Assembly: GCF_020386635.1 (NCBI RefSeq)
Contig: NZ_CP081942.1
Coordinates: forward strand, 1,054,001-1,118,000
Origin: Pseudomonas sp. MM211
GTDB taxonomy: Bacteria > Pseudomonadota > Gammaproteobacteria > Pseudomonadales > Pseudomonadaceae
DNA length: 64,000 bases
Direction of reading: 5' to 3'
Translations under genes and position numbers: made by a program
In this document: one piece after another, positions 51,282 to 59,427 of the stretch
Layout of the letters: the number at the start of each line of letters is the position of its first letter
Numbering within the stretch: the first letter of the stretch is position 1
The notes under the pieces: model-generated
The model's database searches: none
Told to the model about the DNA's origin: nothing
The model's input: the letters and a program-made list of their open reading frames with translations, nothing else

Positions 51282-53699
51282 ATGAATGAGGGTAAAGGTG
51301 CCCAGCGCGGCACACGTGCACTATTGCTGATCGTCGGCGTATTGATCGCCCTGGTCGGCCTTGTCTTGCTCGGCGGCGGTGCTTATCTGGCCAGCCTCGG
51401 CGGCAGTTGGTACTTCCTGATCATGGGCCTGGCCGTACTGGCCAGCGGCGCGCTGATCGCAGCTCGCAAACCCTCGGGCGCCTGGCTGTTCGCCCTGGCG
51501 CTGCTCGGTACCGTGATTTGGGCACTGGTCGATGTCGGTCTGGTGTTCTGGCCACTGTTCTCACGCCTGTTCACCTTTGGTGTGATCGCTCTAGTCGTCG
51601 CGCTGATCTACCCGACTTTGAAGAAGGCCGCTGGTGATCGCGGTGGGCGTGGCGCCTATGCGCTGGCAGCCCTGCTGGCGGTGGCGCTGATCGCCAGCTT
51701 CAGCGGCACCTTCGTGGCCCACCCCACCGTGGCGGCCAGCGGCGACGGCCCGGCCGTGCAGCCGGTCGATCCGACCCAGGCCCAGAAGAACTGGGAGCAT
51801 TACGGCAATACCGCTGGTGGAAGCCGTTTTGCGGCCCTGGATCAGATCACCCGTGCCAACGTGAAGGACCTGCAGGTCGCCTGGACGTATCACACCGGCG
51901 ACGTGGCCGAGAGCAACGGCAACGGTGCCGAAGATCAGCTCACTCCGCTGCAGGTGGGTGACAAGGTGTTCATCTGCACCCCACACAACAACATCATCGC
52001 CCTCGACGCCGATACCGGCAGCGAGCTGTGGCGCAACGACATCAACGCCCAGGCTTCGGTCTGGCAGCGTTGCCGTGGCCTGGCCTACTTCGACGCCGAT
52101 GCGCCACTGCAGCAGCCTGATGCTGCGGGTGCCGTCGCGGTGCCGACCGTGGCCATCGCCGAAGGCGCCAACTGCCGTCGTCGTCTGCTGACCAACACCA
52201 TCGACGCCCGCCTGATCGCGGTAGATGCCGACACCGGCGCACTTTGCGAAGGCTTCGGCGAGAATGGCCAGGTCGGCCTGAAGGCCGGTCTGGGCGCTGC
52301 GCCGGATCCGCATTACCAACTCACCTCGCCGCCGCTGTTGGCCGGTACCACCGTCGTGGTGGGTGGGCGTGTGGCCGACAACGTGCAGACCGACATGCCG
52401 GGTGGCGTGATCCGTGGTTTCGATGTGGTCACTGGTGCCATGCGCTGGGCGTTCGACCCGGGTAACCCTGAAGATCGTCAGGCTCCGTCCGGTGACCAGA
52501 CCTATGTGCGCAGCACGCCGAACTCGTGGGCGCCGATGTCCTACGATCCGGCGATGAACACCGTGTTCCTGCCCATGGGCAGCCCGTCCACCGACCTTTA
52601 CGGTGCCGAGCGCACCGAGCTGAATCACAAGTACGGCGCCTCGATCCTCGCCCTGGACGCCACCACCGGTGCGGAAAAGTGGGTCTACCAGACCGTGCAC
52701 AACGACCTCTGGGACTTCGACCTGCCGATGCAGCCCAGCCTGATCGATTTCCCCAAAGCCGACGGCAGCAAGGTGCCAGCCGTGGTGATCGGCACCAAGG
52801 CCGGTCAGATCTTCGTGCTCGACCGTGCCACCGGCCAACCGCTGACTGAAGTCGCTGATGTAACGGTCAAGGCGGCGGACATCAAGGGCGAGCAGTACGT
52901 GCTCAAGCAGCCGCTGTCGGTGGGCATGCCGCAGATCGGTGCGCAGACGCTGACCGAGTCGGACATGTGGGGCGCCACGCCTTTCGACCAGATGCTGTGC
53001 CGTATCAACTTCAAGCAGATGCGTTACGAAGGCCTTTACACCGCACCGGGCACCGATGTGTCGCTGAGCTTCCCGGGTTCCCTGGGTGGGATGAACTGGG
53101 GTGGCCTGTCCACCGACCCGGTCAACGACTACATCTTCGTCAACGACATGCGTCTTGGCCTGTGGGTGCAGATGACCCCGGCAGAGAATCGTGGCGCGGC
53201 CTCGTCGGGTGGTGAAGCCGTCAACACCGGCATGGGTGCTGTACCGCTCAAGGGCACGCCCTATGCGGTCAACAAAAACCGCTTCCTGTCGCTGGCTGGC
53301 ATTCCATGCCAGGCGCCGCCGTTCGGCACGCTCACCGCTATCGACATGAAAACCCAGAAGATCGCCTGGCAGGTGCCGGTCGGTACCGTCGAAGATACCG
53401 ATCCGCTGGGTATCAAGATGCGCCTGCCGATGCCGGTCGGCATGCCGACCTTGGGCGGCTCGCTGGCGACCCAGTCCGGCCTGGTGTTCTTCGCCGGTAC
53501 CCAGGACTACTACCTGCGCGCCTTCGATAGCGGCACCGGCAAGGAAGTCTGGAAACAGCGCCTGCCGGTTGGTAGCCAAGGCACGCCAATGACCTACGTG
53601 TCGCCGAAGACCGGCAAGCAGTTCATCGTGGTAACGGCCGGCGGTGCCCGTCAGTCGCCAGATCGCGGTGACTATGTGATCGCCTACGCGCTGCCGTAA
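51282..53699 (+). CDS. gcd: Membrane-bound PQQ-dependent glucose dehydrogenase
   Basis: An 805-aa quinoprotein. The N-terminal ~150 residues hold five membrane segments ('ALLLIVGVLIALVGLVLLGG' onward). The rest is a periplasmic PQQ propeller: 'YGNTAGGSRFAALDQITRAN', 'VDADTGALCEGFGENGQV', 'QTVHNDLWDFDLPMQPSLID', 'GMNWGGLSTDPVNDYIFVND'. Length and architecture match Gcd, which oxidises glucose to gluconate and feeds electrons to ubiquinone; quinate dehydrogenase is the main alternative. ATG 51282 has AGGA upstream. A strong terminator follows. It is unrelated in function to the hydroxyproline genes around it. Confidence 0.88.
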   Translation: MNEGKGAQRGTRALLLIVGVLIALVGLVLLGGGAYLASLGGSWYFLIMGLAVLASGALIAARKPSGAWLFALALLGTVIWALVDVGLVFWPLFSRLFTFGVIALVVALIYPTLKKAAGDRGGRGAYALAALLAVALIASFSGTFVAHPTVAASGDGPAVQPVDPTQAQKNWEHYGNTAGGSRFAALDQITRANVKDLQVAWTYHTGDVAESNGNGAEDQLTPLQVGDKVFICTPHNNIIALDADTGSELWRNDINAQASVWQRCRGLAYFDADAPLQQPDAAGAVAVPTVAIAEGANCRRRLLTNTIDARLIAVDADTGALCEGFGENGQVGLKAGLGAAPDPHYQLTSPPLLAGTTVVVGGRVADNVQTDMPGGVIRGFDVVTGAMRWAFDPGNPEDRQAPSGDQTYVRSTPNSWAPMSYDPAMNTVFLPMGSPSTDLYGAERTELNHKYGASILALDATTGAEKWVYQTVHNDLWDFDLPMQPSLIDFPKADGSKVPAVVIGTKAGQIFVLDRATGQPLTEVADVTVKAADIKGEQYVLKQPLSVGMPQIGAQTLTESDMWGATPFDQMLCRINFKQMRYEGLYTAPGTDVSLSFPGSLGGMNWGGLSTDPVNDYIFVNDMRLGLWVQMTPAENRGAASSGGEAVNTGMGAVPLKGTPYAVNKNRFLSLAGIPCQAPPFGTLTAIDMKTQKIAWQVPVGTVEDTDPLGIKMRLPMPVGMPTLGGSLATQSGLVFFAGTQDYYLRAFDSGTGKEVWKQRLPVGSQGTPMTYVSPKTGKQFIVVTAGGARQSPDRGDYVIAYALP

Positions 53700-53720
53700 G
53701 TTCGCCTGTACGGTAATCGA

Positions 53721-53755
53721 GGCCGCATCGCCCGAAAGGCGATGCGGCCTTTTTC
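53721..53755 (+). terminator. Intrinsic terminator of gcd
   Basis: GGCCGCATCGCC (53721-53732) and GGCGATGCGGCC (53738-53749) make a 12-pair stem with loop CGAAA, followed by TTTTT. It begins about 20 bp after the gcd stop. Confidence 0.93.
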
Positions 53756-53813
53756 ATGCCTGCGATTCGGGTGGCTGAAATTCATGGCTGAGGCACATGA
53801 GTTATCCACACCC

Positions 53814-54056
53814 TGTAGGAGCCCCGCCCTCGGGGCGAAGCGATGATGGCCATCCAACAGAATCTGCAGCGCGCCCGCCATTCGCTGCGAGGTCGCAGCT
53901 CCTACAGGATCGCGAGAGGCCGTAACAATCTGTAGGAGCCCCGCCCTCGGGGCGAAGCGATTGTGGCTATCCAAAAGAATCTGCAGCGCGCCTGCCATTC
54001 GCCGCGGGGTCGTGAGAGGTAGCAACAATCGGTAGGAGCTCGCTTGCGAGCAATGC
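53814..54056. repeat. Tandem array of REP-like units
   Basis: Two long units begin TGTAGGAGCCCCGCCCTCGG at 53814 and 53931 and stay similar for about 100 bp (for example AATCTGCAGCGCGCC in both). A third half unit, GGTAGGAGCTCGCTTGCGAG, starts at 54031. This is a local amplification of a pseudomonad REP/BIME repeat, not coding, and not CRISPR (no short unique spacers). Confidence 0.8.
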
Positions 54057-54249
54057 GGTGGTGGCCGATCAGTAGATGCACGTTATGGCCGTCAATCGCC
54101 GGCAAGGGCTAGGCGCCCCCCGCTCCTACGATAAGGCCCTGAGTTACCCACAAGACGCAGAGATGCGGCCCAGAGGCGATTCTCGGGGTATTTGGATAGG
54201 AAAAGGAACTGCCATAGCCATGGGGAGGGAAACAAGGCTGAACGCCAGA

Positions 54250-54587
54250 AAGCAGAAAGGGGAGCCGAAGCTCCCCTAAATCTTATTCGAATCATCGTTC
54301 TTATTAGTGCTACCGGCCTTTTGTTCTTGTTTTAGCCGCGGCCCCCAAAGGGGGCCAAGAGCGAACGGATTTGTTTGGACGCTGATGTTGCCGTGATCCG
54401 AAGATCCAACCCGTCTGTCGCTGCCTTACAAAGCAGTTTTATTGTTCTCGACCCGGTTGCGGTACAAGCCCGAGGGCGGTCCTCTCCAAAGAAATCAGTT
54501 AGCTGCGTCTCTGCGATTTTGTCTTTCTTATGCTAGAGCCGTTGTTTTGTTCTTGTTATCAGATGTGTCTTGTTATTTTTGTTGTGC
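54250..54587 (-). ncRNA. CrcZ/CrcY/CrcX-family regulatory small RNA
   Basis: About 340 nt on the minus strand. It begins GCACAACAAAAATAACAAG, very like the start of CrcZ. It carries at least five A-rich Hfq/Crc-binding motifs: 54569-54587, AACAAGAACAAAACAAC (54541-54557), GAACAATAAAAC (54436-54447), AACAAGAACAAAA (54319-54331) and AATAAGAACGATGATT (54290-54305). Internal hairpin GGCCCCC/GGGGGCC is at 54340-54356. It ends at a terminator (54258-54277: AGGGGAGC, loop CGAA, GCTCCCCT) followed by TTTCTG. A sigma-54 promoter fits exactly. Such RNAs titrate Hfq (with Crc) and relieve carbon catabolite repression. Which paralogue this is cannot be told; the neighbour is not cbrB. Confidence 0.85.
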
Positions 54588-54597
54588 GGAACATAGA

Positions 54598-54612
54598 GCA
54601 TATCCTGTGCCA
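54598..54612 (-). promoter_or_regulatory. Sigma-54 promoter of the Crc-type small RNA
   Basis: On the minus strand TTGGCACAGGATATGCTC has the -24 GG (54610-54611) and -12 GC (54598-54599) exactly 10 nt apart, within the usual TGGCAC-N5-xTGC form. Transcription would begin 12 nt further on, at about 54587, the G of GCACAAC. Confidence 0.85.
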
Positions 54613-54660
54613 ATTTTAGAATATCTATATTTTTCAAAGGCTTAGTTATTTATGGTTTTT

Positions 54661-54713
54661 GCGTAACGGTTTTCAGCTGCTGAAAGCGTTACCGCACTAC
54701 TCGGTTTGTTACC
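54661..54713 (-). promoter_or_regulatory. Possible CbrB activator site upstream of the small RNA
   Basis: GTAAC (54663-54667) and GTTAC (54688-54692) flank a palindrome TTTCAGC-T-GCTGAAA; a further GTTAC lies at 54708-54712. CbrB, the sigma-54 activator of crcZ/crcY, is reported to bind paired GTTAC/GTAAC subsites. The block is 50-100 bp upstream of the -24 element, a normal enhancer distance. Assignment is inference. Confidence 0.55.
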
Positions 54714-54758
54714 GTTTGATGGAGCACTGGAACACCTTTTTACAAATGAGATTCATTT

Positions 54759-56024
54759 CTACGATTGGGCGCTCTGGGCCGCGCTTTCCAGTTGCATCAG
54801 GGTTTCGATTCGAGTCGGGCCGAAAGGTGGGCGGGGCGCCGCAGGCTGCCAATCGAACAGGTATTGGGTGGCCGCGCCGCAGATCCGGCCCTGGCAGGCG
54901 CCCATTCCGCAGCGGGTCGCCAGCTTCGCTTCGCGCCAGCTACTGTGCGCGGCTACGGCGGCGTAGGGCACGTCCTCGCAGCGGCACAGCAGGGTATCCG
55001 GCTCGGCAAGGCGTTTGAGTGCTGGGTCGAGGGCAAATCGCTTGTTCAACTCGTCGGCAAAGCGCTGCCAGCGCGCGCGTCCTTTCCACAAGTGTTGCGC
55101 AGCCTCGCGGTTACCGGCTGCGGCATGGCCGGCGATGCTGCCCTCGACCAGGGCCAGCTCGCTGCCGCCGAAGCCGGTGCACTCGCCTGCGGCGTAGATA
55201 CCGCTCACATCGGTGGCCTGCCAGGCATCCACCTTGATGGCGTTGTTACCCAGCGCACAGCCAAGGGCCTGCCCCAGTTGCACGTTGGCAATCAGGCCGA
55301 AACCGCAGGCGAGGCGCTCGCACTCCAGCTCTTCGATCTTGCCGCCGCGCTGCAGGCGTACGCCCTCCAGGCGATCCTTGCCCAGTGCGGCGACGATCCG
55401 GGTGCCAGGGCGGTAACCGCCGTCGAACAGGCTGAAGGACTGCAACAGCTTGTGCGGCCAGCGCGGCAGCTGCACGGCGAAGGCGGCGACTGCGCCTACC
55501 GATGCCTGCTCGGCGATGCGCAGCACCCTGGCTCCGTTGTGTTTCGCTGTATCCGCGCTGGCCAGCAGCAGTGGGCCGCTGCCGGCGATCACGATGCGTT
55601 CATCGGCTACCGGCAGCCCGCCTTTGATCAGCGCCTGCAGGCCACCGGCACCGGTAACACCGGGCAATGTCCAACCGGGAAACGGCAGTAACAACTCGCG
55701 CGCACCGGTACACAGGATCAGCTTGCGGTAGGCGATCACCCAGCCGCGCTCGGGATCTTCCACCAGCAGTGCATGGCTGCCGGATCGTGCCACCACGCGA
55801 GTGGCGGCGTGACGCTGGATATTGCGGTGTGCATCCACCGCATCGCGCAGGCGGCGGGCTTGTGCGGGGATGCTGGCCTGAGCGCCGTCCCGCCAGATTT
55901 GCCCACCGGGCAGCGGGTTATCGTCGAGCAGCACCACCTGCACGCCGTCGTTGGCGGCGGCCAGCGCTGCCGACAGGCCCGCCGGGCCGGCACCGATGAT
56001 CAGTACTTCCGTCTGTTCGCTCAT
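54759..56024 (-). CDS. FAD/[2Fe-2S] oxidoreductase, subunit of D-hydroxyproline dehydrogenase
   Basis: A 421-aa flavoprotein. The FAD motif is 'EVLIIGAGPAGLSAALAA', with a second dinucleotide site 'ERIVIAGSGPLLLASADTAK' and the C-terminal BFD-like iron-sulfur motif 'LLCRCEDVPY' ... 'CGMGACQGRICG'. It is the electron-accepting subunit type found in hydroxyproline, octopine and nopaline dehydrogenases. It works with the small ferredoxin-like subunit (4-bp overlap upstream) and the DadA-like subunit. Start ATG 56024. Last gene of the lhpA operon; the Crc-type RNA enhancer lies just beyond it. Confidence 0.88.
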   Translation of the reverse strand: MSEQTEVLIIGAGPAGLSAALAAANDGVQVVLLDDNPLPGGQIWRDGAQASIPAQARRLRDAVDAHRNIQRHAATRVVARSGSHALLVEDPERGWVIAYRKLILCTGARELLLPFPGWTLPGVTGAGGLQALIKGGLPVADERIVIAGSGPLLLASADTAKHNGARVLRIAEQASVGAVAAFAVQLPRWPHKLLQSFSLFDGGYRPGTRIVAALGKDRLEGVRLQRGGKIEELECERLACGFGLIANVQLGQALGCALGNNAIKVDAWQATDVSGIYAAGECTGFGGSELALVEGSIAGHAAAGNREAAQHLWKGRARWQRFADELNKRFALDPALKRLAEPDTLLCRCEDVPYAAVAAHSSWREAKLATRCGMGACQGRICGAATQYLFDWQPAAPRPPFGPTRIETLMQLESAAQSAQS

Positions 56025-56257
56025 GGCCGCGTCTCCACGCGCATGCCATCCCGGCAAAGAGTCTGGCAGGCCAGGCGGCGCAGGCCGTCGATGGTCACCC
56101 GGCATTCCTGGCAGACGCCCATGCCGCACAGTGGCGCACGGCGCTGGCCGCTGACCGAGGTGCGCGCGCTGCCATCACCGCCCAGCGCCAGGGCTGCGGC
56201 GACCGTGGTGCCCGGCGCTACGCTGAGCGGGCGGCCGTCGAGATGCAGGTCAGGCAT
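56021..56257 (-). CDS. Small [2Fe-2S] ferredoxin-like subunit of D-hydroxyproline dehydrogenase
   Basis: A 78-aa protein with the plant-type [2Fe-2S] loop 'APLCGMGVCQECRVTIDG' and the fourth Cys in 'LACQTLC'. This small 'oxidoreductase N-terminal' unit is found with DadA-like and FAD/BFD-like subunits in heterotrimeric hydroxyproline dehydrogenases. It overlaps both neighbours by 4-8 bp, so the three subunits are coupled. Confidence 0.88.
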   Translation of the reverse strand: MPDLHLDGRPLSVAPGTTVAAALALGGDGSARTSVSGQRRAPLCGMGVCQECRVTIDGLRRLACQTLCRDGMRVETRP

Positions 56258-57373
56258 GGGCGGGGTCTCCAGCTTGGCTCAGGTAACGTCGCGGCGAATA
56301 TGCCGCCGCAGGGATTGGCTCGGCCTCGTTGAACAGCAGTGCGGCCAGTAGATCGGCAGTACCCGGCGCAGCGGTAACACCCAGCCCTTCGTGGCCGACC
56401 GCCAGCCATAGGCCGGGCTGCGCGGGGTGTTCGCCAATCAGCGGCATGCCGTCTGGCGTGGCAGCACGAAAGCCCGCCCAGGCGCGGATGCCATTGAGTT
56501 GCGCCAGGCCTGGCGCATAGCTCGCGGCATGCTTGAGCATGCGTGCCAGCAACCAGCCCTCGACTTCAGGATCAAGGGTGTCAAACTGCCTGGAGGTACC
56601 GATGAACAGCTGGCCCGTCGGCCGCGGCTGAATGTTGCAGGCCACCGAGGCGCCGCTGGTGTTGTGCACGCTGGTCAGGTAACTCAGCTCGGTGATGGTG
56701 TGGGTAACCGGATGCGGGTAGCGATCGGTGATCAACAGGTGGCCTTTCTTCGGCGCGATGGGCAACTCCGGGCACAACTCCACGGCCTGGATGCCGTTGG
56801 CGAGCACCACGGCATCGGCGCTCAGCCAGCCGCCGTCTTCGAGGCGTACGCGGTTGCCGTCCAGCTCCATGACCTTGGCGCGGCGTTGTGTGATGCCTGG
56901 TACATCGAGCATCCAGCGAGCGGTGTTCGGTGCGTAGAGAATGCCGTCGTCGGGCAGACGCAGGGCGCCGTGCAGGCCATCGCGCAGGATCGGCTCCATC
57001 CCCTGCAGGGCGTGTCCGGGACCATCTCGCAGCGAATTCCCTCGGCACGCAGGTTGATGCTCTTGGCTTCCGCCGCCGCCAATTCCTGCTCGTTGGCGGC
57101 CAGCCACAGCGTGCCGTTGTTACGGTAGGCACAGTCGTCCGGCAACTGCGGGCCCAGCTCGCGCCAGCGGCGCACCGAGTAGCGGCTGATGTCGAGTTCG
57201 GCCTGGTTGTCATCGAGCACCAGCAAGTGCCCCATGCCGGCAGCGGTGGCACCGTGCAGACCGGCATCGATCACCAGCACTTGCTGGCCACGGCGGGCCA
57301 GTTCGCGGGCGCAGGCAGCGCCGATGATGCCGGCGCCGATGACGATCACATCAGCGACCCGCGTCGGATTCAC
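56250..57373 (-). pseudogene. DadA-like D-hydroxyproline dehydrogenase subunit, broken by a one-base frameshift
   Basis: An FAD-dependent amino-acid oxidase-type subunit. The first half has the FAD motif 'VIVIGAGIIGAACARELARR' and reads to 'GIRCEMV'. The second half continues in another frame from 'GHALQGMEPILRDGLHGALR' to 'GLWLAVGHEGLGVTAAPGTA'. Adding one base at the GGG of 57018-57020 (+ strand; CCC on the coding strand) joins both halves into 374 aa of normal family length. Start is GTG 57373, overlapping the lhpA stop. It is either a sequencing error or a recent lesion that would block the 4-hydroxyproline route. Confidence 0.85.
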
Positions 57374-58443
57374 GGGCGAATGCCCCAGGCGAACGGGTCG
57401 TCCTGTTCGAGCAGCAGGGTCGCCTCGGCGCTGATATTGGCGCGGCCGCGAATGGTCGGAATCACCTTGTCGTCCTGCCATTCGAACGAGCCGTCGAACA
57501 CGCTGCCGATCACGCTTGCCTGACGCCAGATCTCACCGGGTTGCAGCTTGCCATCGGCGGCCAGGCAGGCCAGCTTGGCGCTGGTACCGGTGCCGCAAGG
57601 CGAACGGTCGTAGGCCTTGCCGGGGCACAGCACGAAGTTCCTGCTGTCGGCTCGCAGCGAAGCTGCTGCGCTCGATGATGCTGCGTTGGGAGCTGGCGAA
57701 AAATGCTCATTTACAGCCAGTAAACTGCGCTTTTTCGCCAGTTCCCGCCTTGCCTCCTCTTCGCTCGCGACGCTTGGCTGCGAGCCTTCCTGCTGTTCAT
57801 CTTCTGCAAACAGCTCGATGTGGTCGATCAGGCCGCCGTCCTCGCCACGTACGCCCTGATCCTCGAGCGCTTTCTGTACCGCGTAGGTGTAAGCGGTGAG
57901 GGCTTCGACGTTGTCACCGGCGATGCGCTGGCCGTGGTCGGCGATCAGGAAGAACCAGTTGCCGCCCCAGGCGATATCGCCCTGCACCGAGCCGTAGCCT
58001 GGCACCTGCAGTTCGACGGCCTGGCGGTAACGGTAGGACGGCACGTTGCGCACGCTGACCGAGCGATCTTCATGCAGGGTCGCCTCCACAGTGCCCACTG
58101 GCGTTTCGATCTTGTGCACGCCAGCGCCGATGCGCCCCATATGTGCCAGCGACACCACCAGGCCGATGGTGCCGTGCCCGCACATACCGAGGTAGCCAGT
58201 GTTGTTGAAGAAGATCACTCCGGCACAGGCGCTGGGATCGACGGGCTCGCAGAGCAGGGCGCCGACCAGTACGTCGCTACCGCGCGGTTCGAGGATGCAG
58301 GCGCTGCGCCAGTTATCATGTTCGCTGGCCAGAAGCTGCTTGCGCTCGGCCATGCTGCCACTGCCCAGGTCTGGGAAACCGCTGACGACCAAGCGGGTCG
58401 GCTCGCCGCCGGTATGGGAGTCGATAACCTCGATACGTTTCAT
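57370..58443 (-). CDS. lhpA: 4-hydroxyproline 2-epimerase with an inserted repeat-derived segment
   Basis: A 357-aa proline racemase-family epimerase that turns trans-4-hydroxy-L-proline into cis-4-hydroxy-D-proline. Both catalytic cysteines are present: C88 in 'GMCGHGTIG' and C283 in '[10 protein letters not shown]'. The family length is near 310; the excess is residues ~219-266, rich in Ala, Ser and Glu, encoded by a MITE-like element (57648-57786). Without it the neighbours '[10 protein letters not shown]' and '[11 protein letters not shown]' would join as in other LhpA proteins. The insert lies between the two Cys, so activity is uncertain. First gene of the dehydrogenase operon. Confidence 0.9.
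   Translation of the reverse strand: MKRIEVIDSHTGGEPTRLVVSGFPDLGSGSMAERKQLLASEHDNWRSACILEPRGSDVLVGALLCEPVDPSACAGVIFFNNTGYLGMCGHGTIGLVVSLAHMGRIGAGVHKIETPVGTVEATLHEDRSVSVRNVPSYRYRQAVELQVPGYGSVQGDIAWGGNWFFLIADHGQRIAGDNVEALTAYTYAVQKALEDQGVRGEDGGLIDHIELFAEDEQQEGSQPSVASEEEARRELAKKRSLLAVNEHFSPAPNAASSSAAASLRADSRNFVLCPGKAYDRSPCGTGTSAKLACLAADGKLQPGEIWRQASVIGSVFDGSFEWQDDKVIPTIRGRANISAEATLLLEQDDPFAWGIRP
57648..57786. mobile_element. MITE-like element inside lhpA
   Basis: About 139 bp bounded by inverted repeats GGCTCGCAGCGAAGC (57649-57663) and GCTTGGCTGCGAGCC (57772-57786; 14 of 15 match) and flanked by a 10-bp direct repeat TTCCTGCTGT (57638-57647 and 57787-57796), the pattern of a target duplication. 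An inner palindrome at 57695-57739 (GGCGAAAAATG...TTTTTCGCC) aligns with the element at 41474-41607. It encodes no protein of its own but is read through in the lhpA frame. Confidence 0.8.
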
Positions 58444-58707
58444 GGGAGTTGCGCCTGTATGCCGTTTGGATGGCTACAGGGTGACGTGAGGCGGGCTGTG
58501 CGGCTTGAAGGATTTGCACGGGCGTGATGACGAAATCAGCATAGTGCCCAGGGCCGTTGCGTGGTGCTGGCTGATGATCTGGGCGGAGGAGGCAAGGCGG
58601 TATCTAAAGCCCACGCAACTTTGCCGGGTGGGCCGGGCGGCGATCCGCTTCAGCCCATCGCTGGGCTATTTACGCGGCAATGCCAGTGGCCGCCATCGCC
58701 GGCGGCT
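58444..58707. promoter_or_regulatory. lhpA upstream region
   Basis: About 260 bp between the GntR gene end and lhpA, which must contain the lhpA promoter. I see no copy of the TTTCGTATACGAAA-type palindrome here, so lhpA may depend on another regulator such as the PAS-AraC protein. No gene. Confidence 0.4.
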
Positions 58708-59379
58708 TCAACGATGCTCGGGCAGGTGCTCGAACAGGCTGCGGCATACGCCGATGATGTGCTGGTCGAGCAGGGTGACCGCCAGTTCGATGTCACGGGC
58801 GCGGCAGGCGGCGATGATCTCGCGGTGCTCGCGGTCGGCGCGATCCTTGCCCTCGGAGAGGCTCATCTGCATGCGCAGGTAGCGCTCCAGCTTGTCGTGG
58901 ATGGAGCGGATCAGGCTGACCAGGAACGGACGTTGCGCCGGTTCGTAGAGGCAGGCGTGCAGCTCCCAGTTGAGTTCGGCCCAGCGGCCAATATCGTCCT
59001 CGCCGATGAACTCCTCGCAGATGCGCTCGGCGCGGGCGAAGGTCTCTTCGCTCATGTTGGGAATGGCCAGGCGCAGCACCTTGTCTTCGAGCAGGATGCG
59101 CACCTCGAACATCTGCGCCAGTTCCGGCTCGGAGATACGCGTGACCACCGCCCCCTTGTTGCGCTGGAACACCACCAGCCCCTCGGCCTCCAGGCGTTTG
59201 AGCGCCTCGCGCACGGGGATCTTGCTGACGTTGAACAGTTTGGCGATGTCGTCCTGACGCACCGGCTCGTCTTCGGCGAAATGGCCGGAGACGATGGCAT
59301 CGCGCAGGTGCCGGGTGATCACCTCGGAGGCAGACGGAGTGATGCCCAGATTGGGGGCGTTCAGGGGTGGTAATGGCAC
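58708..59379 (-). CDS. GntR-family transcriptional regulator (FadR/FCD subfamily)
   Basis: A 223-aa regulator with an N-terminal winged helix ('LRDAIVSGHFAEDEPVRQDD', 'LFNVSKIPVREALKRLEAEG', 'VVFQRNKGAVV') and an FCD ligand-binding domain with conserved His in 'LNWELHACLYEPA' and 'DREHREIIAACRARD'. A palindrome TATACGAAAT lies 33-46 bp before its start and also before the deaminase and ABC operons, so it probably controls itself and those genes in response to a hydroxyproline metabolite. The start codon is GTG 59379. Confidence 0.88.
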   Translation of the reverse strand: MPLPPLNAPNLGITPSASEVITRHLRDAIVSGHFAEDEPVRQDDIAKLFNVSKIPVREALKRLEAEGLVVFQRNKGAVVTRISEPELAQMFEVRILLEDKVLRLAIPNMSEETFARAERICEEFIGEDDIGRWAELNWELHACLYEPAQRPFLVSLIRSIHDKLERYLRMQMSLSEGKDRADREHREIIAACRARDIELAVTLLDQHIIGVCRSLFEHLPEHR

Positions 59380-59411
59380 GCGGTTGCACCGGTCAGGTGA
59401 AGAGTTTGGAT

Positions 59412-59425
59412 ATCATATACGAAAT
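59412..59425. promoter_or_regulatory. GntR-type operator before the GntR gene
   Basis: ATCATATACGAAAT, or ATTTCGTATATGAT on the coding strand, shares ATTTCGTATA with the sites at 43964 and 50139. It lies about 35 bp upstream of the GntR start, which suggests autoregulation. Confidence 0.65.
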
Positions 59426-59427
59426 CC

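Noticed and set aside
51591..53579. 662-aa minus-strand open frame across gcd
   Set aside because: It is antisense to a clear quinoprotein gene. The His/Gly/Arg-rich composition is that of a GC-rich shadow frame, with no domain.
53814..54056. Possible CRISPR array
   Set aside because: Units are ~100 bp and similar throughout, without short identical repeats and unique spacers; they match REP-type repeats.
54100..54660. Possible small protein genes in the AT-rich stretch after gcd
   Set aside because: The frames there (for example 54442-54645) lack good start signals, and the minus strand is fully explained by the Crc-type RNA and its promoter.
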